From Falsiroseomonas sp038250135 (GTDB lineage Bacteria > Pseudomonadota > Alphaproteobacteria > Acetobacterales > Acetobacteraceae), in assembly GCA_038250135.1 (NCBI GenBank), contig JBBSCP010000026.1, positions 1-21,320 on the forward strand: a stretch of DNA of 21,320 nt, given 5' to 3'. The translations under genes and the position numbers were made by a program. Shown piece after piece: positions 13,503 to 21,320 of the stretch (positions are counted from its first letter, which is position 1; each line of letters begins with the position of its first letter). The notes below the pieces were generated by a model. The model did not search any database, was not told the origin of the DNA, and saw nothing but the letters and a program-made list of their open reading frames with translations.

Positions 13503-16500
13503 GCGCCAGCACCATGGGCCGCGGCCGCGCGCTCCGCGGCGGGGTCTGGGCGAAGGGCTGGATCATCTGGCCGTTCATGCTGCTCGGCGCGTTGATCGGC
13601 TTGACCTTCATCGTCGCACCGCTCGAGGCCGAGCAACAGATCTGGCTCGCCGTGGCGGGCTTCCTGCTGTACATCGTCGCCAACCGCATCCCCGGGCGCG
13701 GCATGACGATCTTCATCGTGCTGGTCTCCTGCCTGGTCTCGATCCGTTACATCTACTGGCGAATGGTCGATACGCTGGAATTCACCAGCTTCTTGCAGAC
13801 CTTCCTCGGTACCGGCCTGATCCTGGCCGAGATCTACGCCATCGCCACCATGCTGCTGGCCTATTTCCAGGCGATCTGGCCGCTCCAGCGCAAACCCGTG
13901 CCGCTGCCGGACGATCCCGAGACCTGGCCGACGATCGACGTCTTCATCCCGAGCTACAACGAGCCGTTGGAAATCGTGAAGCCCGCCATCTACGGCGCGC
14001 TGGCGATAGATTGGCCCGGCCACAAGATGAACGTCTATCTTCTCGATGACGGCCGCCGCGACGATTTCCGCCGCTTCTGCGAGGAAGTCGGCTGCGGTTA
14101 CATCATTCGCCCCGATAACAAGGGCGCGAAGGCGGGCAACATCAACTTCGCCCTGTCGCAGACGAATGGCGAGTTCATCGCGATCTTCGACTGCGACCAC
14201 GTGGCGACGCGTGCCTTCCTCCAGCTCACTGTCGGCTGGCTGTTGCGCGACCGCGACTTGTGCATGGTTCAGACGCCGCACCATTTCTATTCTCCAGACC
14301 CGTTCGAGCGAAACCTCGCCTCCGGCCAGCGCGTGCCCAATGAAGGCCTGCTGTTCTACGGCATGGTGCAGGAAGGCAACGATCTGTGGAACGCGACGTT
14401 CTTCTGCGGCTCCTGCGCCGTCATCCGGCGTGAGGCGCTCGAGGAGGTGGGCGGCGTGCCGACAGCGACCGTCACCGAGGATTGCCATTGCAGCCTCAAG
14501 ATGCAGCGCCGCGGCTGGCGCACCGCTTATCTGCGCATCCCCCTGGCAGCGGGCCTCGCGACCGAGCGCCTCATGCTGCATATCGGTCAGCGCATGCGCT
14601 GGGGCCGCGGCATGATCCAGATCATGCGCATCGAGAACCCGATGTTCGCCTCGGGTCTTCAGTTCTACCAGCGGTGCTGCTACCTCATGTCGCAGTTCCA
14701 CTTCCTGTTCCCGCTGCCGCGATTCGTCTTCCTCACGGCGCCGTTGGCCTTCCTGCTGTTCGGCGAGAGCATCATCGCGGCGAGCCCTTTGGCGATTCTC
14801 GCCTATGCAGGGCCGCACATCCTGCATTCGGTCGGCGCCACCAGCCGCCTGTCGGGGCATGTGCGCCACAGCTTCTGGTCGGAAATCTATGAGACCGTGC
14901 TGGCGCTGTACCTGATCCCGGTGATGCTCGCGACGCTGCTCGATCCGAAGAAGGGCAAGTTCAACGTCACCGACAAGGGTGGCACGCTGCAGGAAGGCTT
15001 CTTCGACCTGCGCGCCGTAGGCCCGAACATGGTGCTCGCCGTGGCGCTCATCGCGGGCCTGTTGTCGGGCATCTACGGCCTGACGACGAACCCGGTCGAG
15101 AGCCTCGACTTCCAGGCCTTCGCGCTGAACATGCTGTGGTGTGCCCTGTCCTTCGTGGTCGTGCTGGCCGGTCTCGCCGTGGGCCGCGAACGCCGGCAGG
15201 TGCGCGAACGCGCCCGCGTCGGCGCCATCGTTGCCGCCAACGTCGTGCTCGCCGATGGCCGCGTGCTGGAAGGCGAGACGATGGACCTTTCGCTGGGCGG
15301 CGCCGCCGTGGCCGTGGTGCGGCCCGAAGGCGTCGCCGACGACGCCGAGATCACACTCGAACTAGATGCTGGTCCGGAATGGGTTGCCATCCCGGGCGAG
15401 GTGCTGCGCTGGCAGGATGGACGTTTGCAGGTGCGCTTCGCCGCGCAGACTCTGCAGGACGAAGGCAATATCGTGCGCGCGGTACTCGGACGCGCGGACG
15501 CTTGGGTGGATTGGGACGACGTGCGCGAAGACAAGCCTTTGCGATCGCTGGCGGAGGTGGCGCGCTCGATCGGCGGCCTGTTTCGTGGCGATAGCCAGTT
15601 CTCCTACTTCGTGCGGCGCAACCGCGGCCGTCAGGCAGCCCGCACCGTTTCAAGCACCGAGGCCCCGGCACCCGGGATGGCCGAGGTTGCACCGGAGGCG
15701 CCGGACGTCGTGCCGGCTCCGCCGCCGGCGCCGAGCCGTCGGCCCCGCGGCGAGAATACCATCCGTCGTGCCGCCGCGATCGCGCTGATGCTGGCGCTGG
15801 GCGCGCCGGGCGTGGCCTTCTCGCAGGTCAATCTGCGCGGCGCGCCGCCGCCGCCCGCACCCCTGCAGCCCGGGCCGCAGGGCCTGCCGAGCACGCTGCC
15901 GCCGCAATCGCCCGGGATCGGCGGCTTCGGTGCGCCGGCCACCCAGGGCGCGGCCGTGCCGCTCGCACCTGCCCCGGTGCCGACCAGCCCCTTCCTCGCC
16001 CCAGTCCAGGCGCCGGGCTCGCCCTTCGGCCAGACCAATTTTCCGAGCCAGCCTCAAGGCGGTGGCGGGGTAGGTTTGGGCGGCGGTATCGTCGGTGGCG
16101 GCATCAACACCGGCATCGCGCCGCTGCCTGCGGCGCAGCCGGGCTTCCTCGGCTCGGTGCCGAATGTCGGCAATTTCGGTGTGCCGGGCGGGCCGGTCGG
16201 CTCGTCGCGCACCGAGACCCGCACGTTGCGCCAGCTTGGTCTGCGCAGCCCGATGCAGCTGCGCGGCACGTCGGACCTCCAGGGCGTGCTGTTCGGCGTG
16301 CGCGGCGATGAGGTTGTCACCGGCGCGCGGCTGGTGCTCCAGGGCGCGACCAGCCCGGCGCTCATTCCCGAATACAGCCAGATCATGATGGCGCTGAACG
16401 AGCAATTCGTCGGCGTGATCAACCCCGACCGCAACCGCCCCGCCTTCGGCCCGCTGGAATTCCCGATCAACCCGGTGTTTTTCGCCGACCTCAACCGGCT

Positions 16501-18334
16501 GAATTTCCGCTTCACCGGCCGCTACACGATCGAGTGCAACGACCCGCTCTCGGGCCTGCTCTGGTCCAACATCTCCGACCTCTCGACGCTGCAGGTGACG
16601 CTGGAGCGCCTGCCGCTTCAGCGCGATCTGGCGCGCCTGCCCGAGCCCTTCTTCGACCCGCGCCTGCTGCGTGAGCCGCTGATCCTGCCGGTGGTGGTGC
16701 CGGACGGCACGGGCAACGACCAGTTGAAGGCGGCGGCGACAGTCGCGTCCTGGTTCGCCGTGCAGGCGGATTACCGCGGTGCTTCCTTCCCGGTCTCCTT
16801 CAACCTGCCGCAATCGGGCAATGCGGTGGTGATTCTGGGCGGGCAGGATTCGATCCCCGGCGTGGTGCTGCCGCGCTTCGAGGGGCCGACGGTGGCGTTG
16901 GTCTCCCACCCGACCGACCCCTTCGGCCTGCTGCTCGTGATCGGTGGCCGTACCGGTGCCGAGGCAGCGCAGGCGGCCCAGGTGCTGGCCGGGTCGCGTG
17001 AGGCGCTGGCTGGCGAGATCGCCGTGGTGCAGGCGGTGAACACGCCGCAGCGCCAGCCCTATGACGCGCCGCGCTGGATCCGCAGCGACCGCGCCGTGCG
17101 CTTTGGCGAGCTGGTGGATCCCTCCGAATTGCAGGCCTTCGGCTATGCGCCGGGGCCGATCGCCATTCCCTTCCGCACCGCGCCCGACCTCTACACCTGG
17201 CGTGGCCGGCCGCTGCCGGTGAACATGCATTACCGCGCGCCCCCGGGTCCGATCTTGGATGTCGCGGTGTCACGGGTCGATGTGGCGCTGAACGACATCT
17301 ACCTGCGCAGCCTGCCGTTGCGCGACATCGAGCCGGGCTGGCCGCTGAACATCCTTTCGCGGCAATTCGTGCAGAGCGAGCGGCAATCCTCCCGCTTCGG
17401 CCTGCCGGCCTACCTGATCTTCGGCATGAACGAGTTGCAATTCCGTTTCGACATGCGCCCGTTGCACCGTGGCGATTGCATCGCGGTGCCGGCGGATATC
17501 CGTGCCACGATCGACCCGGACAGCACCATCGACCTGACGGACGCCTACCGCTTCACCACGCTGCCGAACCTCGCCTTCTTTACCGGCTCTGGCTTCCCCT
17601 TCACCCGCATGGCCGACTTTTCGGAGACGGCGGTGGTGCTGCCGGAGCGTCCGACGACGCAGGAGCTCAGCGCCTTCCTGTCGCTGATGGGCCGGCTGGC
17701 CGCGCATGTCGGCCATGCGACGACGAAGATCGAGATCGTCCGCCCCGGCGGCCTCGAATCGGTGGCCGCGCGCGACCTGCTGGTGATCGGCCCATTCGCC
17801 CGCCAGCCCGCGCTCAATACGCTGCTCGCCAACGGGCCCGTGCGGCTCGATGGCAATCGCATGCAGGTGGCGCTGCCCGATGCGCTGGAAGGGTTCCGCA
17901 ACCTCTTCCTGGGTGACGAGCCGCGCATCGCGCGGGAAGAAGCGCAGGCGCTGCTCGCCTCGCCGGGCGATGGGCTTGGTGTGCTGATCGGCTTCGAAAG
18001 CCCGCTGCGCTCCGGCCGCTCGGTCGTGGCGTTGACCGGCACCACGCCTGGCGGCATGGACGCCATGCTGGCCGCGCTGCGTGACGCCGAGCAGTCGCCG
18101 CGCGTGCAGGGCGACATCGCCATCCTGTCGGCCGGGCGGGTGAACGCCTTCACGCTCGGCAACCGCTACACCGTGGGCAGCCTGCCACCGCATGTCTGGC
18201 CGCAATTCTTCTTCCAGACCCGGCCCGACCTGCTGCTGCTGCTGCTGGTCGTCGCCTCTGCCATCGTCGCCGTGCCCGCCTATTGGGCGCTGCGCCGTCG
18301 CGCCGCCATGCGCCTCCGGACCCGCACGCAATGA
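13499..18334 (+). CDS. bcsAB: Cellulose synthase, BcsA-BcsB fusion
   Basis: One 1611-residue polypeptide joins the catalytic and periplasmic subunits. BcsA part (1 to about 750): four N-terminal membrane helices, a GT2 domain with D-D-G (183-185), D-C-D (231-233), F-F-C-G (301-304), T-E-D (326-328) and Q-R-M-R-W (364-368), four more helices, then a PilZ domain with R569xxxR573 and D-L-S-L-G-G (596-601), so c-di-GMP activation is expected. A Pro-rich stretch leads to a signal-like segment (Arg756-Arg757, hydrophobic 758-772, A-F-S 773-775), then a Pro/Gly-rich linker to about 905 and BcsB proper, ending in a membrane helix (about 1576-1600) and a basic tail. Start is GTG overlapping bcsQ; ATG at 13514 is an alternative. 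Fused forms are known in Komagataeibacter. Confidence 0.95.
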   Translation: MSASTMGRGRALRGGVWAKGWIIWPFMLLGALIGLTFIVAPLEAEQQIWLAVAGFLLYIVANRIPGRGMTIFIVLVSCLVSIRYIYWRMVDTLEFTSFLQTFLGTGLILAEIYAIATMLLAYFQAIWPLQRKPVPLPDDPETWPTIDVFIPSYNEPLEIVKPAIYGALAIDWPGHKMNVYLLDDGRRDDFRRFCEEVGCGYIIRPDNKGAKAGNINFALSQTNGEFIAIFDCDHVATRAFLQLTVGWLLRDRDLCMVQTPHHFYSPDPFERNLASGQRVPNEGLLFYGMVQEGNDLWNATFFCGSCAVIRREALEEVGGVPTATVTEDCHCSLKMQRRGWRTAYLRIPLAAGLATERLMLHIGQRMRWGRGMIQIMRIENPMFASGLQFYQRCCYLMSQFHFLFPLPRFVFLTAPLAFLLFGESIIAASPLAILAYAGPHILHSVGATSRLSGHVRHSFWSEIYETVLALYLIPVMLATLLDPKKGKFNVTDKGGTLQEGFFDLRAVGPNMVLAVALIAGLLSGIYGLTTNPVESLDFQAFALNMLWCALSFVVVLAGLAVGRERRQVRERARVGAIVAANVVLADGRVLEGETMDLSLGGAAVAVVRPEGVADDAEITLELDAGPEWVAIPGEVLRWQDGRLQVRFAAQTLQDEGNIVRAVLGRADAWVDWDDVREDKPLRSLAEVARSIGGLFRGDSQFSYFVRRNRGRQAARTVSSTEAPAPGMAEVAPEAPDVVPAPPPAPSRRPRGENTIRRAAAIALMLALGAPGVAFSQVNLRGAPPPPAPLQPGPQGLPSTLPPQSPGIGGFGAPATQGAAVPLAPAPVPTSPFLAPVQAPGSPFGQTNFPSQPQGGGGVGLGGGIVGGGINTGIAPLPAAQPGFLGSVPNVGNFGVPGGPVGSSRTETRTLRQLGLRSPMQLRGTSDLQGVLFGVRGDEVVTGARLVLQGATSPALIPEYSQIMMALNEQFVGVINPDRNRPAFGPLEFPINPVFFADLNRLNFRFTGRYTIECNDPLSGLLWSNISDLSTLQVTLERLPLQRDLARLPEPFFDPRLLREPLILPVVVPDGTGNDQLKAAATVASWFAVQADYRGASFPVSFNLPQSGNAVVILGGQDSIPGVVLPRFEGPTVALVSHPTDPFGLLLVIGGRTGAEAAQAAQVLAGSREALAGEIAVVQAVNTPQRQPYDAPRWIRSDRAVRFGELVDPSELQAFGYAPGPIAIPFRTAPDLYTWRGRPLPVNMHYRAPPGPILDVAVSRVDVALNDIYLRSLPLRDIEPGWPLNILSRQFVQSERQSSRFGLPAYLIFGMNELQFRFDMRPLHRGDCIAVPADIRATIDPDSTIDLTDAYRFTTLPNLAFFTGSGFPFTRMADFSETAVVLPERPTTQELSAFLSLMGRLAAHVGHATTKIEIVRPGGLESVAARDLLVIGPFARQPALNTLLANGPVRLDGNRMQVALPDALEGFRNLFLGDEPRIAREEAQALLASPGDGLGVLIGFESPLRSGRSVVALTGTTPGGMDAMLAALRDAEQSPRVQGDIAILSAGRVNAFTLGNRYTVGSLPPHVWPQFFFQTRPDLLLLLLVVASAIVAVPAYWALRRRAAMRLRTRTQ
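18230..18247 (+). repeat. Six consecutive CTG codons
   Basis: (CTG)6 encodes six leucines inside the C-terminal membrane helix of the BcsB part. It is a minor simple repeat; in-frame slippage would only lengthen or shorten the helix. Confidence 0.6.
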
Positions 18335-21320
18335 TGACGCAGCACTTCCGATCCACCCTGCTCGCCTCGGTCTGCACCGTCGCGGCGCTGCCGATCCTGA
18401 TACAAAGTGGCTTGGCGCAGGGGGTTGTCGTCGCCCCCGGCAGCCAGCCGGCCTTCGTTCCTGCCCTGGTGCCGGCCGGCGCCGAGCAGTCACGCGCCGT
18501 GGCGGCGCTGCTCGACCAGGCGAATTACTGGAAGCTGCAGAACCGCCCGGAGCAGGTTCTGCGTACGCTTGAGCGTGTGTTGCAGGTGTCGCCGAACAAC
18601 CCCGAGGCGCTCTCGGGCATTGCCGAGGCGCATGCGCAGATGGGCAATGCCACCCAGGCGCAGGACGCTCTGGGCCGGCTGCGCGCTGCCGCGCCTTCCG
18701 ATCCGCGCACCGCGGCCACGGATGTCGCCGTGCGGACCTCGACCGTCGATGCCGGGCAGTTGGCCCAGGCGCGCCAATTGGCCAGTGCCGGACGCAATGC
18801 GGAGGCGGCGGAACGCTACCGTGCGCTGTTCCGCGGTGGCCCGATTCCGGACAGCTTCGCGCTGGAATATTATCAGAACCTCGCCGGTACCGAAGGCGGC
18901 TGGGTCGATGCGCGCGATGGGCTGATGCGCCTGTCGCAGCGCGCGCCGAACAATACCGCCGTGCAACTCGCCTATGCACAGGTGTTGACCTATCGCGAGG
19001 ATACGCGCGCCGAGGGCATCGACCGGCTGCGCCGCCTTTCCGCGCGCCCCGACAGCCAGCAGAGCGCCTCTGCCGCCTGGCGCCAGGCGCTGACCTGGCT
19101 CGGCACCGGGCCGGAATCGGTGCCGACGCTGGAGGGCTATCTTCGGCAATATCCGAACGATGCCGATATCGCGCGGCGGCTCGAGGAAGCGCGCAACCCG
19201 CCGGGCGGCGCGGTGGACCCCGGCTCACAGTCGCGGCTCGAAGGCTGGGACCTGCTGCAGCGCGGCCAGGTGCGCGACGCCGAGGCGCGTTTCACCGCCG
19301 CCCTCGCCCTCAACCCCAACGACGCCGAGGCGCAGGGCGGGCTTGGCCTGGTGCGGCTGCGGCAGAACCGCGTCGCGGAAGGCCGACGCCTGTTGCAGGA
19401 GGCGGTCGCCAATGACCCGGTGCGTGGCGATGATTGGCGCCGCGCGCTCAATTCCATCGGCACCGGCGGTGGCGGCGGTGGCCGCAGCTTTGCCGGGCAG
19501 GGCAGGCCCGGCGGCGGCGGCGGCGGGGCGGTGATCACGCCGGATCTGCAACGCGCGCGCAACCTGGTCGATGCCGGCAATATCGCGGAGGCCGAGCCCC
19601 TGCTCGCCGGCATCGTCGCCCGCAATGGCGGCGACCGCCCGGATGCCGAGGCGCTGCAAGGCGACATCGCGCTCCGCCAGGGCAATGCGGCGCTGGCCGA
19701 GCAGCGCTTCCGTGCGTCCCTCGCGCGCCGGACTAATTTCGGCGCAGCGCTGTCGGGCCTCGCCAACTCGCTCCAGGCCCAGGGCAAATTCGCCGAGGCC
19801 GAGGAAATCCAGCGCCGGCTTGGCACGGGCACGCCGCCGCAGGTCCGCGCCGAGGCGCTGCGGGCCGAGGCAAACCGCACCGATGACCCCGCCGCCGCCG
19901 CCGCCCTGCTGCGCGCCGCGATCCAGGCCGACCCCAACAACCCCTGGCTCCGTGCCGATTATGCCAGGCTGATGGCGCGCTCGGGCCAGGGTGCCGAGGC
20001 GCGGCAGATGATGGAGCAGGGCGTGGCCGGCCGCTCCGCGCCCGAGGCGCTGTTCGCTGCCGCCATCTTCGCCAATGAGCAGGGCCGCCCGGCCGATACC
20101 GTGCGCCTGTTGGAACGCGTCCCGGCCGGCGCCCGCAATGCCGATATGAACCGCTTCCTGGCCAGCGCGCGCATCCAGGCGGAGGTGCGGGGCGCGGCCT
20201 CGCTCGCGACCCAGGGCCGCCGGCAGGAGGCGCGCAACCGCCTGATGGCCATCGCCGCCCGCCCCGACCCGACCGGGGAAGCCGCGCCCGCCGCCGTGCG
20301 TGCGCTTGCCGCCATGAACGAGCCCGCCGCCGCCCAGCAGGCAGCGCGCCAGGCCGCCATCGCCGCGCGCGGGCAGGGTTCCACCGCGCAACTCGCCGCC
20401 GCCGGCGCGCTGATGGAGGCCGGGCTGGACCGCGATGCGGCGGGCGTGACCCAGACCATCGACCCGGCGCGCCTGACGCCCGACCAGCGCCAGGTGGCGC
20501 AGGGGCTGCAGTCGGGCCTGACGATCCGTGCCGCCGACCAGCTCAACCAGCGCGGCGATCAGGCGACGGCCTTCGAAGTGCTGTCGCCGAGCTTGCGGGC
20601 CGACCCGCAGAACCCGGCCACCAACCTGGCGCTGGGCCGGCTGTACCACGGCGCGCGGGACCCTGAACAGGCCGGGCGAATCGCCGAAGCCGTGCTCAGC
20701 CGCAACCCGCGAGATACCGATGCCCGACAGGCCGCCATGGACGCCGCCATCTCGCGGCGCGATTGGGGCCGGGCCGAGGCTCTGCTGAGCGAGGGCGCGG
20801 CGCTGATGCCCAATGATGCACGCATCCCGCTGCTCGAGGCGCGTATGGCCCGTGCCTGGGGCGATTCAGTGCGAGCGCAATCCGCGCTCGGCCGCGCGGC
20901 GACGCTGCGTCGGCAGCAGATCGGACTATCTGCCCAGCCGGGCGTGCTCGGCACCGGCGTGACGCAGCAGGCGACCGTGCCGCAGCAGCCGCCCGCCGCG
21001 CCCGGCTTTGAGAACCCCTTCCGCCGCGTGCCGCTGGCCGGGCAGGGGCAGCCGGTCTTCGCCAATCAGGGCTTGCCGCCCTTGCCGCGGAACCCTGGTC
21101 AGCAGAACCAGCAATTCGCGCAGGTCCTGCCCAACCCGGGCTTCATGCCGCCGCCCTCCGACCCGCTGCTGACCGAGATCACCCGCCAGCAGCAGGAAGT
21201 GCGGACCGAGGCCGCGCCGCGCCTCAGCCCCGCCTTCGGCCTGCGCGGCCGCAGCGGCGATAACGGGCTCGACCGCCTGACCGAGATTCACGCGGGCGCC
21301 GAGGGCTCCGTCGCCGTGCC
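18331..21320 (+). CDS. bcsC: Cellulose synthase outer-membrane/TPR subunit BcsC, 3' truncated by the window
   Basis: An open frame of 996 codons that runs off the window end. It begins ATGATG, with the first ATG overlapping the bcsAB stop by 4 nt, so translation is probably coupled. A signal peptide is visible (basic R7, hydrophobic about 9-25, then G-L-A-Q). The long periplasmic part is a series of tetratricopeptide-type helices (for example around 55-95, 305-345, 405-470 and 735-830), a scaffold thought to bind peptidoglycan and guide glucan. A Gly-rich insert lies at 377-398. From about residue 944 (D-P-L-L-T-E-I-T-R-Q-Q) the sequence matches the entry to the C-terminal outer-membrane beta-barrel through which cellulose exits; most of the barrel is missing here. 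Position after bcsAB agrees. Confidence 0.93.
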   Translation, partial: MMTQHFRSTLLASVCTVAALPILIQSGLAQGVVVAPGSQPAFVPALVPAGAEQSRAVAALLDQANYWKLQNRPEQVLRTLERVLQVSPNNPEALSGIAEAHAQMGNATQAQDALGRLRAAAPSDPRTAATDVAVRTSTVDAGQLAQARQLASAGRNAEAAERYRALFRGGPIPDSFALEYYQNLAGTEGGWVDARDGLMRLSQRAPNNTAVQLAYAQVLTYREDTRAEGIDRLRRLSARPDSQQSASAAWRQALTWLGTGPESVPTLEGYLRQYPNDADIARRLEEARNPPGGAVDPGSQSRLEGWDLLQRGQVRDAEARFTAALALNPNDAEAQGGLGLVRLRQNRVAEGRRLLQEAVANDPVRGDDWRRALNSIGTGGGGGGRSFAGQGRPGGGGGGAVITPDLQRARNLVDAGNIAEAEPLLAGIVARNGGDRPDAEALQGDIALRQGNAALAEQRFRASLARRTNFGAALSGLANSLQAQGKFAEAEEIQRRLGTGTPPQVRAEALRAEANRTDDPAAAAALLRAAIQADPNNPWLRADYARLMARSGQGAEARQMMEQGVAGRSAPEALFAAAIFANEQGRPADTVRLLERVPAGARNADMNRFLASARIQAEVRGAASLATQGRRQEARNRLMAIAARPDPTGEAAPAAVRALAAMNEPAAAQQAARQAAIAARGQGSTAQLAAAGALMEAGLDRDAAGVTQTIDPARLTPDQRQVAQGLQSGLTIRAADQLNQRGDQATAFEVLSPSLRADPQNPATNLALGRLYHGARDPEQAGRIAEAVLSRNPRDTDARQAAMDAAISRRDWGRAEALLSEGAALMPNDARIPLLEARMARAWGDSVRAQSALGRAATLRRQQIGLSAQPGVLGTGVTQQATVPQQPPAAPGFENPFRRVPLAGQGQPVFANQGLPPLPRNPGQQNQQFAQVLPNPGFMPPPSDPLLTEITRQQQEVRTEAAPRLSPAFGLRGRSGDNGLDRLTEIHAGAEGSVAV

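Overview
The window is a GC-rich stretch of bacterial chromosome with densely packed, often overlapping genes and a strong preference for G or C at third codon positions. The gene set (acpP-fabF-mltG, MutL with an endonuclease motif, a DUF1127 protein, a BLUF protein, and a fused BcsA-BcsB cellulose synthase) suggests an alphaproteobacterium. The BcsAB fusion points to the acetic acid bacteria family (Acetobacteraceae), possibly a Roseomonas-like member. This is inferred from gene content; no 16S or database comparison was possible.

Left part, plus strand (1-3518): acyl carrier protein, FabF (GTG start), the endolytic transglycosylase MltG, and an EamA/DMT exporter that overlaps mltG by 4 nt. 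It reads as one transcription unit for fatty acid synthesis and envelope growth, with a stem-loop between fabF and mltG.

Middle part, minus strand (3660-8248): read in the direction of transcription, a DUF1127 protein, glucose-6-phosphate isomerase (pgi), a small unrecognised ORF that looks frameshifted at its 5' end, mutL, and a short BLUF blue-light sensor. A perfect 17-bp inverted repeat covers the mutL stop codon just upstream of the BLUF start.

Right part, plus strand (8513-21320): a three-domain Xaa-Pro aminopeptidase, then a cellulose (bcs) locus: GH8 endoglucanase bcsZ, a Pro/Ala-rich BcsR/BcsP-like protein, the MinD-like ATPase bcsQ, a 1611-residue BcsA-BcsB fusion, and bcsC, cut by the window end. 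bcsQ/bcsAB and bcsAB/bcsC overlap by 4 nt each, so they are probably translationally coupled. The proposed flow is: BcsA polymerises UDP-glucose under c-di-GMP control through its PilZ domain; the fused BcsB part receives the glucan in the periplasm; BcsC carries it through periplasm and outer membrane; BcsZ trims it; BcsQ and the Pro-rich protein probably act at the cytoplasmic face or pole. No bcsD, bcsE/F/G or c-di-GMP enzyme is visible, but the locus may continue beyond the window.

The points most worth a second look are the secretory-signal-like segment kept inside the BcsAB fusion, the repeat architecture of the Pro-rich protein, the operator-like dyad before the BLUF gene, and the apparent single-base lesion in the small ORF upstream of mutL. 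No RNA genes, insertion sequences, CRISPR arrays or convincing rho-independent terminators were found.
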